Made by a program: the position numbers and the translations under genes
Assembly: GCF_012974865.1 (NCBI RefSeq)
Contig: NZ_CP043633.1
Coordinates: forward strand, 682,001 to 746,000
Length of the DNA stretch: 64,000 nucleotides
Direction of reading: 5' to 3'
From: Nonlabens sp. Ci31
Lineage (GTDB): Bacteria; Bacteroidota; Bacteroidia; Flavobacteriales; Flavobacteriaceae
The notes under the pieces: generated by a model
Database searches by the model: none
What the model was told of the DNA's origin: nothing
The model's input: only the letters and a program-made list of their open reading frames with translations
Shown here: in pieces, positions 28,476 to 38,070 of the stretch
Numbering within the stretch: the first letter of the stretch is position 1
Layout: each line of letters opens with the position of its first letter

Positions 28476-29279
28476 ATGAAAAAGATTATTTTTTTAATGA
28501 TAGCTGTTTTTGTAACAACTACAGCTTTTACTCCAGGTACGTTATCGACAGGCGCTGCAGAGCAGCTGGCCTTTGAAGATGGTGAGTGGTTTAAATTCAG
28601 AATTCACTACGGTGTATTTAATGCCAGCTATGCTGAACTCCAAGTGAATAAAGCAAGACTTAAAGGTAAGCCTGTTTATCATATTAAAGGAAAAGGGAAA
28701 TCTACTGGATTACTGCACCTCTTCTTTAAAGTAGATGATAATTATGAAACTTATATAGATCGTGAAACGGTAAAACCATATCGTTTTATACGTGAAATAG
28801 ACGAAGGTGGACACACTAAGCATATACAAATAGATTTTGATCATGAAGCCGGCACCGCTTTAGTGAACGATAAGAAGAATAAAGAAAAAACTGTGGTAAA
28901 AATTGAGCCCTCTACTCAAGATATGATCAGTGCTTTTTATCATCTAAGAAATATGGTAGACATTGAAACGCTTCAGTTAGGAGATGAATTCACTTTACCT
29001 ATGTTTTTTGACAAAGAGAATTTCGAATTTAAATTGAAGTATTTAGGTGAAGAAGTCGTAAAAACAAAGTTTGGCAAAGTCGCTTCCCTGAAGTTTAGAC
29101 CTTATGTACAATCAGGTCGCGTCTTTAAAGAAGAAGAAAGTCTTACCGTGTGGATCTCAAAAGATGCTAATAAAATACCCTTGAGAATAAACGCAAAACT
29201 TGCTGTAGGCTCCCTGACTGCCGACCTCGAATCCTTTAAAGGACTGAAGCATTCTTTCCAGATTATAGCAGATAACTAG
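28476..29279 (+). CDS. DUF3108 domain-containing protein
   Basis: A 267-aa exported protein with an N-terminal signal peptide (MKKIIFLMIAVFVTTTAFTP). The remainder matches the DUF3108 family: FKFRIHYGVFNASYAELQV at the start of the fold, KGKGKSTGLLHLFFKVDDNY, and SLKFRPYVQSGRVF near the end. The predicted structure is a periplasmic beta-rich, lipid-carrier-like fold. The role is unknown. It precedes the tryptophan-dioxygenase-family gene by 125 bases in the same direction. Confidence 0.85.
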   Translation: MKKIIFLMIAVFVTTTAFTPGTLSTGAAEQLAFEDGEWFKFRIHYGVFNASYAELQVNKARLKGKPVYHIKGKGKSTGLLHLFFKVDDNYETYIDRETVKPYRFIREIDEGGHTKHIQIDFDHEAGTALVNDKKNKEKTVVKIEPSTQDMISAFYHLRNMVDIETLQLGDEFTLPMFFDKENFEFKLKYLGEEVVKTKFGKVASLKFRPYVQSGRVFKEEESLTVWISKDANKIPLRINAKLAVGSLTADLESFKGLKHSFQIIADN

Positions 29280-29404
29280 CCCTTTTAAGGCCTTAATAAT
29301 AAAGAAAATAAGTCCTGATCGTATTTAGGTTAAATATAGTTAAGACTATGGCCTTAAGAATTGATAGAACCCGCTAGGTTCACTACTTTTGCCAGTCATT
29401 CTAA

Positions 29405-30382
29405 ATGAACAACATGTCCGAAGAAATCAGCCCAGAAATTGCCCAGCGCATTAAATTGCTCGAGGATAAGTTTAAAAATTCTGGTCAAGACATGCTATCT
29501 TACTTAGACGGACTGCTTTATGACACCTATGCCACTTACTGGGATTATATAAGATTAGACACCTTACTAAGTCTTCAAGTAACGTCTACAGAGTTTCCTG
29601 ACGAGATGATATTTATAAGTTATCATCAGATCACAGAATTGTATTTCAAGTTGATCATTCATGAACAAATGCAAATCATAGAAAGCAAACCGCTTACAGC
29701 TACATTCTTTAAAGAAAAAATAATACGTATCAACAGGTATTATACCGTATTGATCAACTCCTTTGAAGTGATGATTCAAGGAATGGAACGCGACCAATTT
29801 CTTAAATTTAGAATGTCTTTACTTCCTGCAAGTGGCTTCCAGAGTGCTCAGTTTAGAATGATAGAGTTCTATAGCAGTGATTTAGTTAATTTAGTTCATC
29901 CCTCTGTTAGGTCTCGCTTTCGCGAAAGCGGAAAAAACCACACACAACTAGAATTATTTGAAAATATCTACTGGAAAAAAGGAGGTATCGATAGGCATAC
30001 TGGAGAAAAAACGCTCACACTAAAACAGTTTGAAAAGCGTTACACTCCTAGACTTTTAAGAATTGCAAAAGAAGTAGAACACACCAACTTAAATCAACGC
30101 TACTTAGCACTACCAAAAGAAGAACAAACACAAGAGCTTCAGGATGCATTGCGCGTATTAGACCAAAATGCAAACATCAATTGGTTGCTCATGCATATGG
30201 GAGCTGCACATAGGTATTTACGCAAAGAAGGAAAAGCAGTAAAAGCAACTGGAGGAACTAACTGGAAGGAATTTCTACCACCTAGTTTTCAAAAAATCTC
30301 ATTTTTTCCATCGCTATGGACGCAAGAAGAGCACGATAACTGGGGAAAACAGTGGGTAGATCACTTATTAAACACAAAATAA
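29405..30382 (+). CDS. Tryptophan 2,3-dioxygenase family protein
   Basis: A 325-aa all-helical heme protein of the TDO family, whose members open the indole ring of tryptophan to N-formylkynurenine. Key phrases are DTLLSLQ, FPDEMIFISYHQITELYFKL (His of YHQ fits the catalytic His) and AAHRYLRKEG, which supplies a later His. KATGGTNWKEFLP is the substrate-loop region. It is longer than typical bacterial TDO (about 280 aa). An insertion from the palindrome (RFRESGKNHTQ) at 29915-29930 falls mid-protein. It is immediately followed, with no gap, by the M23 peptidase gene. No kynureninase is present. Confidence 0.82.
   Translation: MNNMSEEISPEIAQRIKLLEDKFKNSGQDMLSYLDGLLYDTYATYWDYIRLDTLLSLQVTSTEFPDEMIFISYHQITELYFKLIIHEQMQIIESKPLTATFFKEKIIRINRYYTVLINSFEVMIQGMERDQFLKFRMSLLPASGFQSAQFRMIEFYSSDLVNLVHPSVRSRFRESGKNHTQLELFENIYWKKGGIDRHTGEKTLTLKQFEKRYTPRLLRIAKEVEHTNLNQRYLALPKEEQTQELQDALRVLDQNANINWLLMHMGAAHRYLRKEGKAVKATGGTNWKEFLPPSFQKISFFPSLWTQEEHDNWGKQWVDHLLNTK
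29915..29930. repeat. Dispersed palindrome CGCTTTCGCGAAAGCG, exact copy
   Basis: An exact copy in the tryptophan-dioxygenase-family gene. It is read in the alternative frame as S-R-F-R-E-S-G rather than AFAKA. Confidence 0.9.
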
Positions 30383-31636
30383 ATGATGAATAAATATTTC
30401 ATCGCTGGTATAGCACTGGCATTGAGCTTTACGGCTTGTAAAGAAAATACTGGAGAATCTGTAATAGAGATCGTTAAAATCACACCTAAGATTGTGAAGC
30501 CTTTAATGAAATATGGTTTTGACCTCAATGAATATGAGATCATTGCAGACACGGTTAAAAATGGAGCGACGTTCAATGATTTAATCGTCCATCATATTGT
30601 CAAAGGACAAAGTGCTTACCAAACAGCAAATAGGCTCAATGAAATCTACGATTTACGTAGAATACAAGCTGGAAAACCCTTTAAAATCTTAAAAAGAAAA
30701 GACAGCCTTCATACTCCAGAAGCCTTTATTTACGAGCTTAGCAAAATGGATTATGTAGTGGTGAAATTTAACGACACCATAGCTGCTTATATAGATAAAC
30801 ATCCCATTTCTTTCAAAAGAAAAACAGCGAGTGGTACCATCAAATCGACATTATCGGAAGCAATGCAGGATGAAGGTCTAGGTATAAGTGCTATCTATGA
30901 ACTCTCTGACATCTACAGATGGTCCATAGATTTCTTTAAACTTCAAAAAGGAGATCGTTTTAAAATGATTTACAAGGAGCGCTACATTAACGACTCTATT
31001 TACGCAGGTATAGAATCAATAGAAGCTGCCGTTTTTGAAACTGATCAAACACCGTTCTATGCCTTTGATTATACCACAGATACAGTGACTCAAATGAGCG
31101 ATTACTATGATGAAAAAGGTAAGACACTACGAAGTTTTTTCCTTAAAGCTCCCGTGAACTATTCCAGAATTTCATCCCGATTTACAAAAAGAAGATTTCA
31201 TCCAGTTCAAAAAAGATGGAAAGCACACAAAGGAACCGATTATGCCGCGGGCTATGGAACTCCTATAGTTGCCACTGCAAATGGAACGGTCACAAAGTCC
31301 AGCTATACTGGCGGTAACGGTAATTACGTAAAAATAAAACACAGCAGTACCTACTCTACTCAATACCTTCACATGACGAAGCGTAAAGTAAAAGTGGGCC
31401 AGCGTGTAAAACAAGGTCAGATCATAGGAACAGTAGGAAGCACAGGACTCGCTACTGGACCTCATGTTTGTTATAGATTTTGGGTCAATGGAAGACAAGT
31501 AGATCCCTACAAACAAAACTTACCTAGCGCAGAACCCTTACCTCAAGCAAAAATGGAGGAATACCTTCAGTTTGTCGCTCCATTAAAAGTAGAAATAGAT
31601 CAATTACCTTTCAAAGAAAGCAACCCTATTCTTTAA
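30383..31636 (+). CDS. M23-family peptidoglycan peptidase, lipoprotein
   Basis: A LytM/NlpD-type zinc metallopeptidase of 417 aa. The N-terminus MMNKYFIAGIALALSFTAC is a lipoprotein signal with the lipidated Cys at residue 19. Two LysM-like or helical regions precede the catalytic M23 domain. Catalytic hallmarks are AHKGTDYAAGYGTPIVA (His and Asp ligands), TQYLHMTKRKVKVG (the HxH-like H) and GLATGPHVCYRFW. It probably cuts or regulates cutting of cell-wall cross-links at the outer envelope. The ATG directly follows the previous stop codon, so it is in one operon with the dioxygenase. Confidence 0.9.
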   Translation: MMNKYFIAGIALALSFTACKENTGESVIEIVKITPKIVKPLMKYGFDLNEYEIIADTVKNGATFNDLIVHHIVKGQSAYQTANRLNEIYDLRRIQAGKPFKILKRKDSLHTPEAFIYELSKMDYVVVKFNDTIAAYIDKHPISFKRKTASGTIKSTLSEAMQDEGLGISAIYELSDIYRWSIDFFKLQKGDRFKMIYKERYINDSIYAGIESIEAAVFETDQTPFYAFDYTTDTVTQMSDYYDEKGKTLRSFFLKAPVNYSRISSRFTKRRFHPVQKRWKAHKGTDYAAGYGTPIVATANGTVTKSSYTGGNGNYVKIKHSSTYSTQYLHMTKRKVKVGQRVKQGQIIGTVGSTGLATGPHVCYRFWVNGRQVDPYKQNLPSAEPLPQAKMEEYLQFVAPLKVEIDQLPFKESNPIL

Positions 31637-31693
31637 ACTAGTTCCTTACCACCAACTTTATTACTCATAGATCTTTTTAGAATTCCTTGTATC

Positions 31694-33325
31694 ATGAAAA
31701 ACATCAACCCTACTTCTACTGCGGCATGGAAAGCGCTAGCAGATCATTACAAAACAGCAAAAAACTTTAACCTCAAAGAAGCCTTTCAAAACAATCCTGA
31801 TCGTGCAAAAGAGCTGACCATACAAGACGGAGATTTTTATTTAGACCTTTCTAAAAATTTGATTCTTAAGGAAACACAAGAGAAATTAGTAGACCTCGCT
31901 AACCAATGTCATCTTACAGAAGCTATTGATTCTTATTTTAATGCTGAGAAAATAAATGTGACAGAAAATCGTGCCGTTTTACATACCGCATTAAGAACCC
32001 ATGACACTAACTCTAAAGTAGGAGAAAAAGTAACCGCAGCAATTGCCAGCAAAAAGAAAATGTTTGCTTTTGTAGATGCCGTAAATAAGGGAGAGATTAC
32101 TGCTGCAAATGGAAAGAAATTTGATACCGTTGTAAATATAGGAATAGGTGGTAGCGATCTAGGACCTGAGATGATCTATGAAGCCATGCAAGCTTATAAA
32201 AATGATCTTATCCTTCATTTTGTCTCTAACGTAGAAGGAGATCATGTGGAGGAAACCTTAAAAAAGATCCAGCCCGAAACAACATTATTCGTTATCGTTT
32301 CTAAGTCTTTTGGAACGCAAGAAACGCTTACTAACTCAACAACCATTAGAAATTGGTTTACTGATAAAGTAGGAGCATCGGCAGTAGCAAAGCATTTTAT
32401 TGCGGTAAGTAGCAATGTACAACGAGCCGTAGATTTTGGAATTGATCAAGAAAATATTTTCCCTATGTTTGATTGGGTAGGTGGCCGTTTTTCTTTGTGG
32501 AGTACCGTAGGGATGTCTGTTGCCTTAGGAATAGGTTCTAAAAATTTTCAGAGCTTGCTTGATGGTGCTCATGATATGGACATCCATTTCAGGAATACCT
32601 CTTTTGATAAAAACATTCCAGTTCAGTTAGCTTTAATTACTATATGGTACAACAACTTTTTTAAAGCGCAAAGTGAAGCTGTAATACCCTACACTCAATA
32701 CCTTCATAGACTTCCAGCTTATTTACAGCAAGCCATAATGGAAAGCAACGGTAAAAGTGTGGACCGCAATGGAAATCACGTGAATTATGAAACTGGGAAC
32801 ATCGTTTGGGGGGAACCAGGTACCAACTCACAACATGCCTTTTTTCAATTGATACATCAAGGAACTAAATTGATTCCTGCTCAATTTATCGCTTTCGCGA
32901 AAACGAAATACAACCACCCAGACCATCAAAACAAGCTTATGGCAAATTTCTTTGCACAAACAGAAGCTTTAATGAATGGAAAAACAAGTCAAGAAGCAGC
33001 CCAAGATTTAGCTTCCTCAGGAAAACCACAAACTGAAATTGACCAACTGGTTCCTTTCAAAGTCTTTGAAGGAAATAAACCTACGACTACCATATTAATA
33101 GACGAGCTTACACCGCAAAGTATAGGTAAGCTGGTGGCTATGTATGAACACAAAATATTTGTCGAAGGAGTGATCTGGAACATATACAGTTATGATCAGT
33201 GGGGAGTAGAATTAGGAAAGGTCTTAGCCGATGCTATTCTAACCGACATTGAAAACTCCAAATCTGACGGCCATGACGCCAGCACAAGCGCTCTTTTACA
33301 AAAGTTTTTTGCTCTAAATAATTAA
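31694..33325 (+). CDS. pgi: Glucose-6-phosphate isomerase
   Basis: The glycolytic isomerase that interconverts glucose-6-phosphate and fructose-6-phosphate. At 543 aa it is full length. Hallmarks are VNIGIGGSDLGPEM, SKSFGTQETLTNS, FDWVGGRFSLWSTVG, the catalytic-site region GTNSQHAFFQLIHQGT, and the C-terminal NIYSYDQWGVELGK. A degenerate palindrome copy at 32890-32905 (IAFAKTKY) lies in a surface segment. It sits between the M23 gene and the TonB receptor, with a separate upstream gap of 57 bases. Confidence 0.97.
   Translation: MKNINPTSTAAWKALADHYKTAKNFNLKEAFQNNPDRAKELTIQDGDFYLDLSKNLILKETQEKLVDLANQCHLTEAIDSYFNAEKINVTENRAVLHTALRTHDTNSKVGEKVTAAIASKKKMFAFVDAVNKGEITAANGKKFDTVVNIGIGGSDLGPEMIYEAMQAYKNDLILHFVSNVEGDHVEETLKKIQPETTLFVIVSKSFGTQETLTNSTTIRNWFTDKVGASAVAKHFIAVSSNVQRAVDFGIDQENIFPMFDWVGGRFSLWSTVGMSVALGIGSKNFQSLLDGAHDMDIHFRNTSFDKNIPVQLALITIWYNNFFKAQSEAVIPYTQYLHRLPAYLQQAIMESNGKSVDRNGNHVNYETGNIVWGEPGTNSQHAFFQLIHQGTKLIPAQFIAFAKTKYNHPDHQNKLMANFFAQTEALMNGKTSQEAAQDLASSGKPQTEIDQLVPFKVFEGNKPTTTILIDELTPQSIGKLVAMYEHKIFVEGVIWNIYSYDQWGVELGKVLADAILTDIENSKSDGHDASTSALLQKFFALNN
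32890..32905. repeat. Dispersed palindrome, one mismatch
   Basis: CGCTTTCGCGAAAACG differs from the consensus at one base. It is read as A-F-A-K-T within pgi. Confidence 0.8.
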
Positions 33326-33386
33326 ATTTCTCTTTTTCAGTTAATTAACGTTAACAAGCTGTTCACTTCTTAATGTTAGCTTAATA

Positions 33387-33415
33387 TTGGTTTGCTGATT
33401 TTACATGTATTTTTG
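33387..33415 (+). promoter_or_regulatory. Promoter of the TonB-dependent receptor (TTG-N18-TATTTTTG)
   Basis: TTG at 33387-33389 and TATTTTTG at 33408-33415 are separated by 18 bases. The transcript would start near 33422, about 20 bases before the start codon. Confidence 0.6.
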
Positions 33416-33441
33416 CAGCATCAAACTAAACTTATTCTGAA

Positions 33442-36400
33442 ATGAACAGAACATTACACACTTTATTTGCAATCGGGCTTTTCTTAAGCTGCATCGCAGT
33501 TAGTGCGCAGGTTACTACCTCAAGCATTAACGGTCGTATCATGGAGAACATAGATACTGCCCAAGAACCTCTTTTAGGAGCAACCATTGTCGCAGTACAT
33601 GGTCCTACAGGAACAAACTACGCTACTTCTACGGACATAGAAGGTTATTACCGTATTTCAAACATGCGTGTAGGTGGACCTTACACGATTAGTATTACTT
33701 ACGTAGGTAAGAGAGAAGAAAAATTAGAAAACATCTTCCTTCAATTAGGGGAGTCTGAAAGAATCAGTATCACTTTGACAGATGAATCTAATGCTCTTGA
33801 CACTATCGTTATTAATGCAGTAAGAGATGGAATATTTGATTCTGGTAAAACGGGGACAGAAACTAACATTTCTGAACGTGAACTCAATACCATGCCTTCT
33901 GTAACTAGAGGATTAGGTGATTTCTTAAGAAAAACTCCTCAAGCTCAAGTTTCTGAAGGTGGAGCGATCTCTATTGCAGGTCAAAACAACCGTTACAATT
34001 CTATCTTTATTGATGGGGCGGTAAACAATGACGTTTTTGGACTTGCAGGTTCTGGTACTAACGGTGGCCAGATAGGTGTGAATCCTATCTCCATTGATGC
34101 GATTGAATCGATTCAAGTTAACGTTGCTCCATTTGATGTAAGACAATCTGGTTTTACAGGTGGTGCTATCAACGCTATTACCCGTTCTGGTACTAATGAA
34201 GTAAAAGGAAGTGCTTATTTCTATACACGTAATCAAGATCTTGCTGGAAAAACACCAGTAGGTATCAGTGAAGATAACCGTGAGAAATTAGATGACTTTA
34301 CTGCAAACCTTTATGGTGTGCGCGTAGGAGGACCTATCATTGAGGACAAATTGTTCTTCTTTGTAAATGCAGAGATTCAAAGAGAACAAGAGCCTAGACC
34401 ATTTGAATCTGATATCTATAACGGAGACAGCAGTATTGCCGAAATCAATACGCTAAGAGACAACATCATCAACACATTCGGTTACAATCCTGGTGGGTAT
34501 GAAAACACTATTACAGAACTAAATAGTGAAAAGTTCACTGTCAAATTAGACTATAATCTTGATGACAAGAACACCATTACTGCAAAGCATAATTATGTAA
34601 AAGGTGAATCTATATCTCCTAGCCAAAGCAATAACAGAAACATCAACTTTGCTAACGCTGGTATATTTTTCCCATCCGAAACGAACTTCTCTACCATAGA
34701 ATGGAACACTACTAATGGTAGAAACCTATCTAACAATTTCATCGTTAGTTACACTTCTGTAAATGACAACCGTGATCCACTAGGAAATCCTTTCCCAAGA
34801 GTGCAGATCAACGATGGTGATGGTCGCATCACTTTTGGTTCTGAAGCATTCTCAACTGCTAACATATTGGAACAAAACATCTTTACAGTTACCAATAATT
34901 TTGAGGTTTCTAAAGGAGCTCACAACATGACTTTCGGAGGTAACTTTGAGAATTATAACATCAGAAACGTATTTGTAAGACAAAATTATGGTCAGTACAC
35001 CTTTAATTCACTTGCAGACTTCAATACGTATTTTGACAATGATGCAACCAACGATGCTCTTGCAGATTCTTATTTTCATTCTTATTCTTTAGTAGATCCA
35101 GCTGGAACTTCTGGAGATGCCATTCAAAATGCAGCTGCTGAATTTCAATATTCTCAATTAGGACTTTACGCTCAAGATCAATGGAGTATCGCTGATAACT
35201 TTAAATTAACTTATGGTGTGCGTTTTGATGTTCCTTTCTTTGAAAGTGGAGCAGTAAATGATGACTTTAATAACAGAACCGTTGGACTGCTTGAAGCAGA
35301 AGGTTATGATTTAGAAGGTGCAAGAGTAGGTAAGAAAATTAAGAGTCAGATACATGTTTCTCCGCGTGCTGGTTTTAACTGGGACGTAACTGGTGACAGA
35401 ACTACTCAAATACGTGGTGGTTTAGGAATCTTTACTTCTAGAATTCCTCTAGTATGGCCAGGTGGTGCTTATAATAACAACGGATTAAGTGTAGGTGAGG
35501 CTAATGCATTTGATAGCCAAACTTTTGTAGCTGATCCTTTTAACCAACCTTTGAATGGCGCTCCTGCTCCAGGTAGTGGTGCTGTAGGAGGACAAATTGA
35601 CATCTTTGCTCCAGATTTCAAGTTGCCTCAAGTAATGAAGTACAACATCGGTATTGATCAAAAAACTGATATTTGGGGATTAATCGTAAGTGCAGACTTT
35701 TTGTACAACGAGACCATCAACAACATTTTTTATCAAAACTTAAACCTTACTCCATCAACAGAATCTTTAAACAATGCTGATGGACGTCCGTTCTATGATC
35801 GCCGTGACGAAGTAGATGACACCTATTCAAGAGTTATTTTAGGAACTAATACTAGCGAAGGATGGTCATACAACGGTACTTTTAGTATCAGTAAGCCTTT
35901 TGAAAATGGTTTTGGAGGTCAGGTTTCTTACTCTTATGGACAAGGAAAATCTATCTTTGAAGGTACTTCTTCACAAAACAGTTCTCAATGGAGAGGTGTA
36001 GCAACTGTTAATGGTAAAAATACTGCTGGAATAGGTAATTCTGAATTTGCCTTTGGACACAGAGTATCTGCTAACGCTTCATATGAAATAAAATGGAATG
36101 AGAATATCAGAACTACATTTGGTATGTTCTATAATGGACAGCAAGGTGGTACGATCAACTATATTTATCAAGGAAGAGATCTCTTAAATGATGACTCTAA
36201 TGATAATGCATTGTTCTATATCCCAAGAGATCAAAGTGAAATCAACTTGGTAGAGAACAACGGTATCTCTGCAGCAGATCAGTGGGCAGCTCTTGATGCT
36301 TACATAGACAGTAACGACTATTTAAGTGAGCGTCGTGGTGAATATGCAGAACGTAACGGAGATCGTGGACCATGGAATCACATTGTTGATTTAAAAGTTC

Positions 36401-36672
36401 TTCAAGATTTCAGCTTGAACTTTAACGATAAGGAACACACTTTCCAACTTTCTCTAGACATCTTTAACTTCTTCAACTTCTTGAACAAAGATTGGGGTGA
36501 GCAAAGATTTATTAGTTCTAACGTAGGTATTGTAGAAGTAGAAAGAAATGGAGTTGATCCAGAATTCTCTTTCAACCCTAACTTTGCGGAAGGACTTGAG
36601 ATAATTGATGACGCAGGAACTCGTTCTTCCAGATGGCAAATGCAAGTAGGTCTTAGATATATCTTTAACTAA
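33442..36672 (+). CDS. TonB-dependent receptor, Oar-like
   Basis: A 1076-aa outer-membrane receptor. The signal peptide ends SAQ near residue 22. A carboxypeptidase-regulatory-like beta-sandwich (SINGRIMENIDTAQEPLLGA onwards) covers about 25-105. A plug domain follows, with RGLGDFLRKTPQAQVSEGGA and SIFIDGAVNNDVFGLAG. The rest is a large beta-barrel that ends LRYIFN. The overall plan and phrases such as NTITAKHNYVKG fit the Oar-like group. It takes up or exports a substrate that cannot be named from sequence. No SusD-like partner follows. It has a clear upstream promoter and a downstream terminator, so it is monocistronic. Confidence 0.92.
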   Translation: MNRTLHTLFAIGLFLSCIAVSAQVTTSSINGRIMENIDTAQEPLLGATIVAVHGPTGTNYATSTDIEGYYRISNMRVGGPYTISITYVGKREEKLENIFLQLGESERISITLTDESNALDTIVINAVRDGIFDSGKTGTETNISERELNTMPSVTRGLGDFLRKTPQAQVSEGGAISIAGQNNRYNSIFIDGAVNNDVFGLAGSGTNGGQIGVNPISIDAIESIQVNVAPFDVRQSGFTGGAINAITRSGTNEVKGSAYFYTRNQDLAGKTPVGISEDNREKLDDFTANLYGVRVGGPIIEDKLFFFVNAEIQREQEPRPFESDIYNGDSSIAEINTLRDNIINTFGYNPGGYENTITELNSEKFTVKLDYNLDDKNTITAKHNYVKGESISPSQSNNRNINFANAGIFFPSETNFSTIEWNTTNGRNLSNNFIVSYTSVNDNRDPLGNPFPRVQINDGDGRITFGSEAFSTANILEQNIFTVTNNFEVSKGAHNMTFGGNFENYNIRNVFVRQNYGQYTFNSLADFNTYFDNDATNDALADSYFHSYSLVDPAGTSGDAIQNAAAEFQYSQLGLYAQDQWSIADNFKLTYGVRFDVPFFESGAVNDDFNNRTVGLLEAEGYDLEGARVGKKIKSQIHVSPRAGFNWDVTGDRTTQIRGGLGIFTSRIPLVWPGGAYNNNGLSVGEANAFDSQTFVADPFNQPLNGAPAPGSGAVGGQIDIFAPDFKLPQVMKYNIGIDQKTDIWGLIVSADFLYNETINNIFYQNLNLTPSTESLNNADGRPFYDRRDEVDDTYSRVILGTNTSEGWSYNGTFSISKPFENGFGGQVSYSYGQGKSIFEGTSSQNSSQWRGVATVNGKNTAGIGNSEFAFGHRVSANASYEIKWNENIRTTFGMFYNGQQGGTINYIYQGRDLLNDDSNDNALFYIPRDQSEINLVENNGISAADQWAALDAYIDSNDYLSERRGEYAERNGDRGPWNHIVDLKVLQDFSLNFNDKEHTFQLSLDIFNFFNFLNKDWGEQRFISSNVGIVEVERNGVDPEFSFNPNFAEGLEIIDDAGTRSSRWQMQVGLRYIFN

Positions 36673-36695
36673 GAGTTACTTTCAACATAATTTCA

Positions 36696-36732
36696 AGAAC
36701 CCTACTCAAAACGAGTAGGGTTCTTTGTTTTT
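36696..36732 (+). terminator. Rho-independent terminator
   Basis: Arms AGAACCCTACTC and GAGTAGGGTTCT enclose AAAAC and are followed by TTGTTTTT, 23 bases after the TonB receptor stop. Confidence 0.92.
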
Positions 36733-36762
36733 AAAGTATTTTTGAACCAAATATTTTTCATT

Positions 36763-37197
36763 ATGTATAGCATTTTAAAATCGGCTCACTCTGGATGGGC
36801 TTACCTTCTTTTACTGGTTCTAGCCATAGCTACCATCAACGCTATAATAGGTTATTTTGGTAAGAAAGAATTTGGGAACACAGATTTCAGTCTAGCACTG
36901 GTTGGACTCATCGTAACACATATTCAGTTATTAATAGGCTTGGCACTTTGGGCGCTTTCTCCATACTCTAGCATGTTATTCAATGACACCTCCACAGTAA
37001 TGAGCACACCAGAAATAAGATTGCTAGCCTTAGAGCATCCTTTGATGATGATCATAGCAGTAGCATTACTTACGGTTGGTTATTCCAAACACAAGAAGAA
37101 AATCGTTAGTAATGGCAAATTCAAAATGCTTGCTATTTTTTATACCCTCGCATTTCTAGTCGTCCTTTCTAGGTTGCCATGGAATCAGTGGTTATAA
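36763..37197 (+). CDS. Four-helix membrane protein, cytochrome b-like
   Basis: A 144-aa integral membrane protein starting MYSILKSAHSGWAYLLLLVL at 36763. A TTG seven codons upstream is rejected. Four hydrophobic segments are visible (about 11-32, 42-66, 91-108, 118-135). Histidines near the membrane faces (SAHSGW, THIQLL, LEHPLMM) could bind heme, as in cytochrome b-type proteins of similar layout, but no definite family was recognised. It follows the TonB receptor's terminator closely, so its promoter overlaps that region. Confidence 0.6.
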   Translation: MYSILKSAHSGWAYLLLLVLAIATINAIIGYFGKKEFGNTDFSLALVGLIVTHIQLLIGLALWALSPYSSMLFNDTSTVMSTPEIRLLALEHPLMMIIAVALLTVGYSKHKKKIVSNGKFKMLAIFYTLAFLVVLSRLPWNQWL

Positions 37198-37518
37198 AAT
37201 GTTTTCATACTGCTGTCTATTTTTTTCTTAGAATGTTGATCCTAACGCAGCTGCATGCGAAAGCTTAACAAACACAAACGCCTCGGTCATTCATTTGATC
37301 GAGGCATTTTGTTATAAGATCTTGGAAATAAAACTGTTGAAACTTGTATTTAAATGGCTGTAGTATAGTTTAGCGTTACTACAAATTAGAATTGGCTACT
37401 ATGTATTAAAAAATAGTTGTCCTTACCTAAATCACTTTACTTTTGGGATGGGCTAGGAATGGGTTTTCAATCATAAAATTAAATTATAATCCCAGTAATA
37501 AACTACAGCTTTTTAAAA
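37198..37518. other. Intergenic region with one terminator
   Basis: These 321 bases lie between the convergent membrane protein gene and the TrmH-type gene. The left part holds a hairpin terminator (37280-37311). A half-site GCGAAAGCT at 37257-37265 is reminiscent of the dispersed palindrome. The right 200 bases are A+T-rich with no coding sign. Confidence 0.4.
37280..37311 (+). terminator. Rho-independent terminator
   Basis: Stem GCCTCG/CGAGGC, extended by TCA/TGA with one G-T pair, is followed by ATTTTGTT. It lies 83 bases after the membrane protein stop. Confidence 0.75.
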
Positions 37519-38070
37519 CTATTCTTCGCCGCCATTAACGGAGAGCTGATTGGTGATCTCATACAAGCATATAGCCAAACTGTGTATGACGTTCATACTA
37601 GAATTTACACCAAACATAGGTATAGATACCGTATGATCTGCTGCATCTATATGTTCAATTCCGCTTCTTTCACTACCCAAAAGCAACACAATTTTCTGAT
37701 ACTTTTTGAATTCGAAATCTTGAATACGCATGCTTTTATCAGTAATTTCTAGTCCAATAATCGCATGACCTTCTTGTTTTAATTTATGTATGATTGAGGC
37801 AAAATCTGCATAGGTATCGTGTTCTATTTGATGAATCGTATTTCTTGCTGTTTTCCTAACGATTTTATTTTCAACAGCAGGTGAGTTTTCATGAAAATAT
37901 ATTTTTTCAACTCCCAAACTTTCAGAAATACGAAAACACATCCCTATATTTTCAGGAGTTCTAATGGCATCACAAACAATAGTAATGGGGAATTGCTTTT
38001 GATTGTTTTTTATGTCGTAATGGGTGAGTTGTTTCAATATTTTAGTTTTGATTACTTGCTGCTGCTGCAA
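37519..38070 (-). CDS. TrmH/SpoU-family RNA 2'-O-methyltransferase
   Basis: A 183-aa SPOUT methyltransferase expected to modify a ribose 2'-OH in tRNA or rRNA. The three conserved motifs are present: CDAIRTPENIGMCFRISESL (motif 1), LLLGSERSGIEH (motif 2) and SIPMFGVNSSMNVIHSLAIC (motif 3). No N-terminal substrate-binding domain is present, so it is the minimal form. It overlaps the end of mfd by 29 bases if the first ATG is used. The target nucleotide is unknown. Confidence 0.85.
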   Translation of the reverse strand: MQQQQVIKTKILKQLTHYDIKNNQKQFPITIVCDAIRTPENIGMCFRISESLGVEKIYFHENSPAVENKIVRKTARNTIHQIEHDTYADFASIIHKLKQEGHAIIGLEITDKSMRIQDFEFKKYQKIVLLLGSERSGIEHIDAADHTVSIPMFGVNSSMNVIHSLAICLYEITNQLSVNGGEE

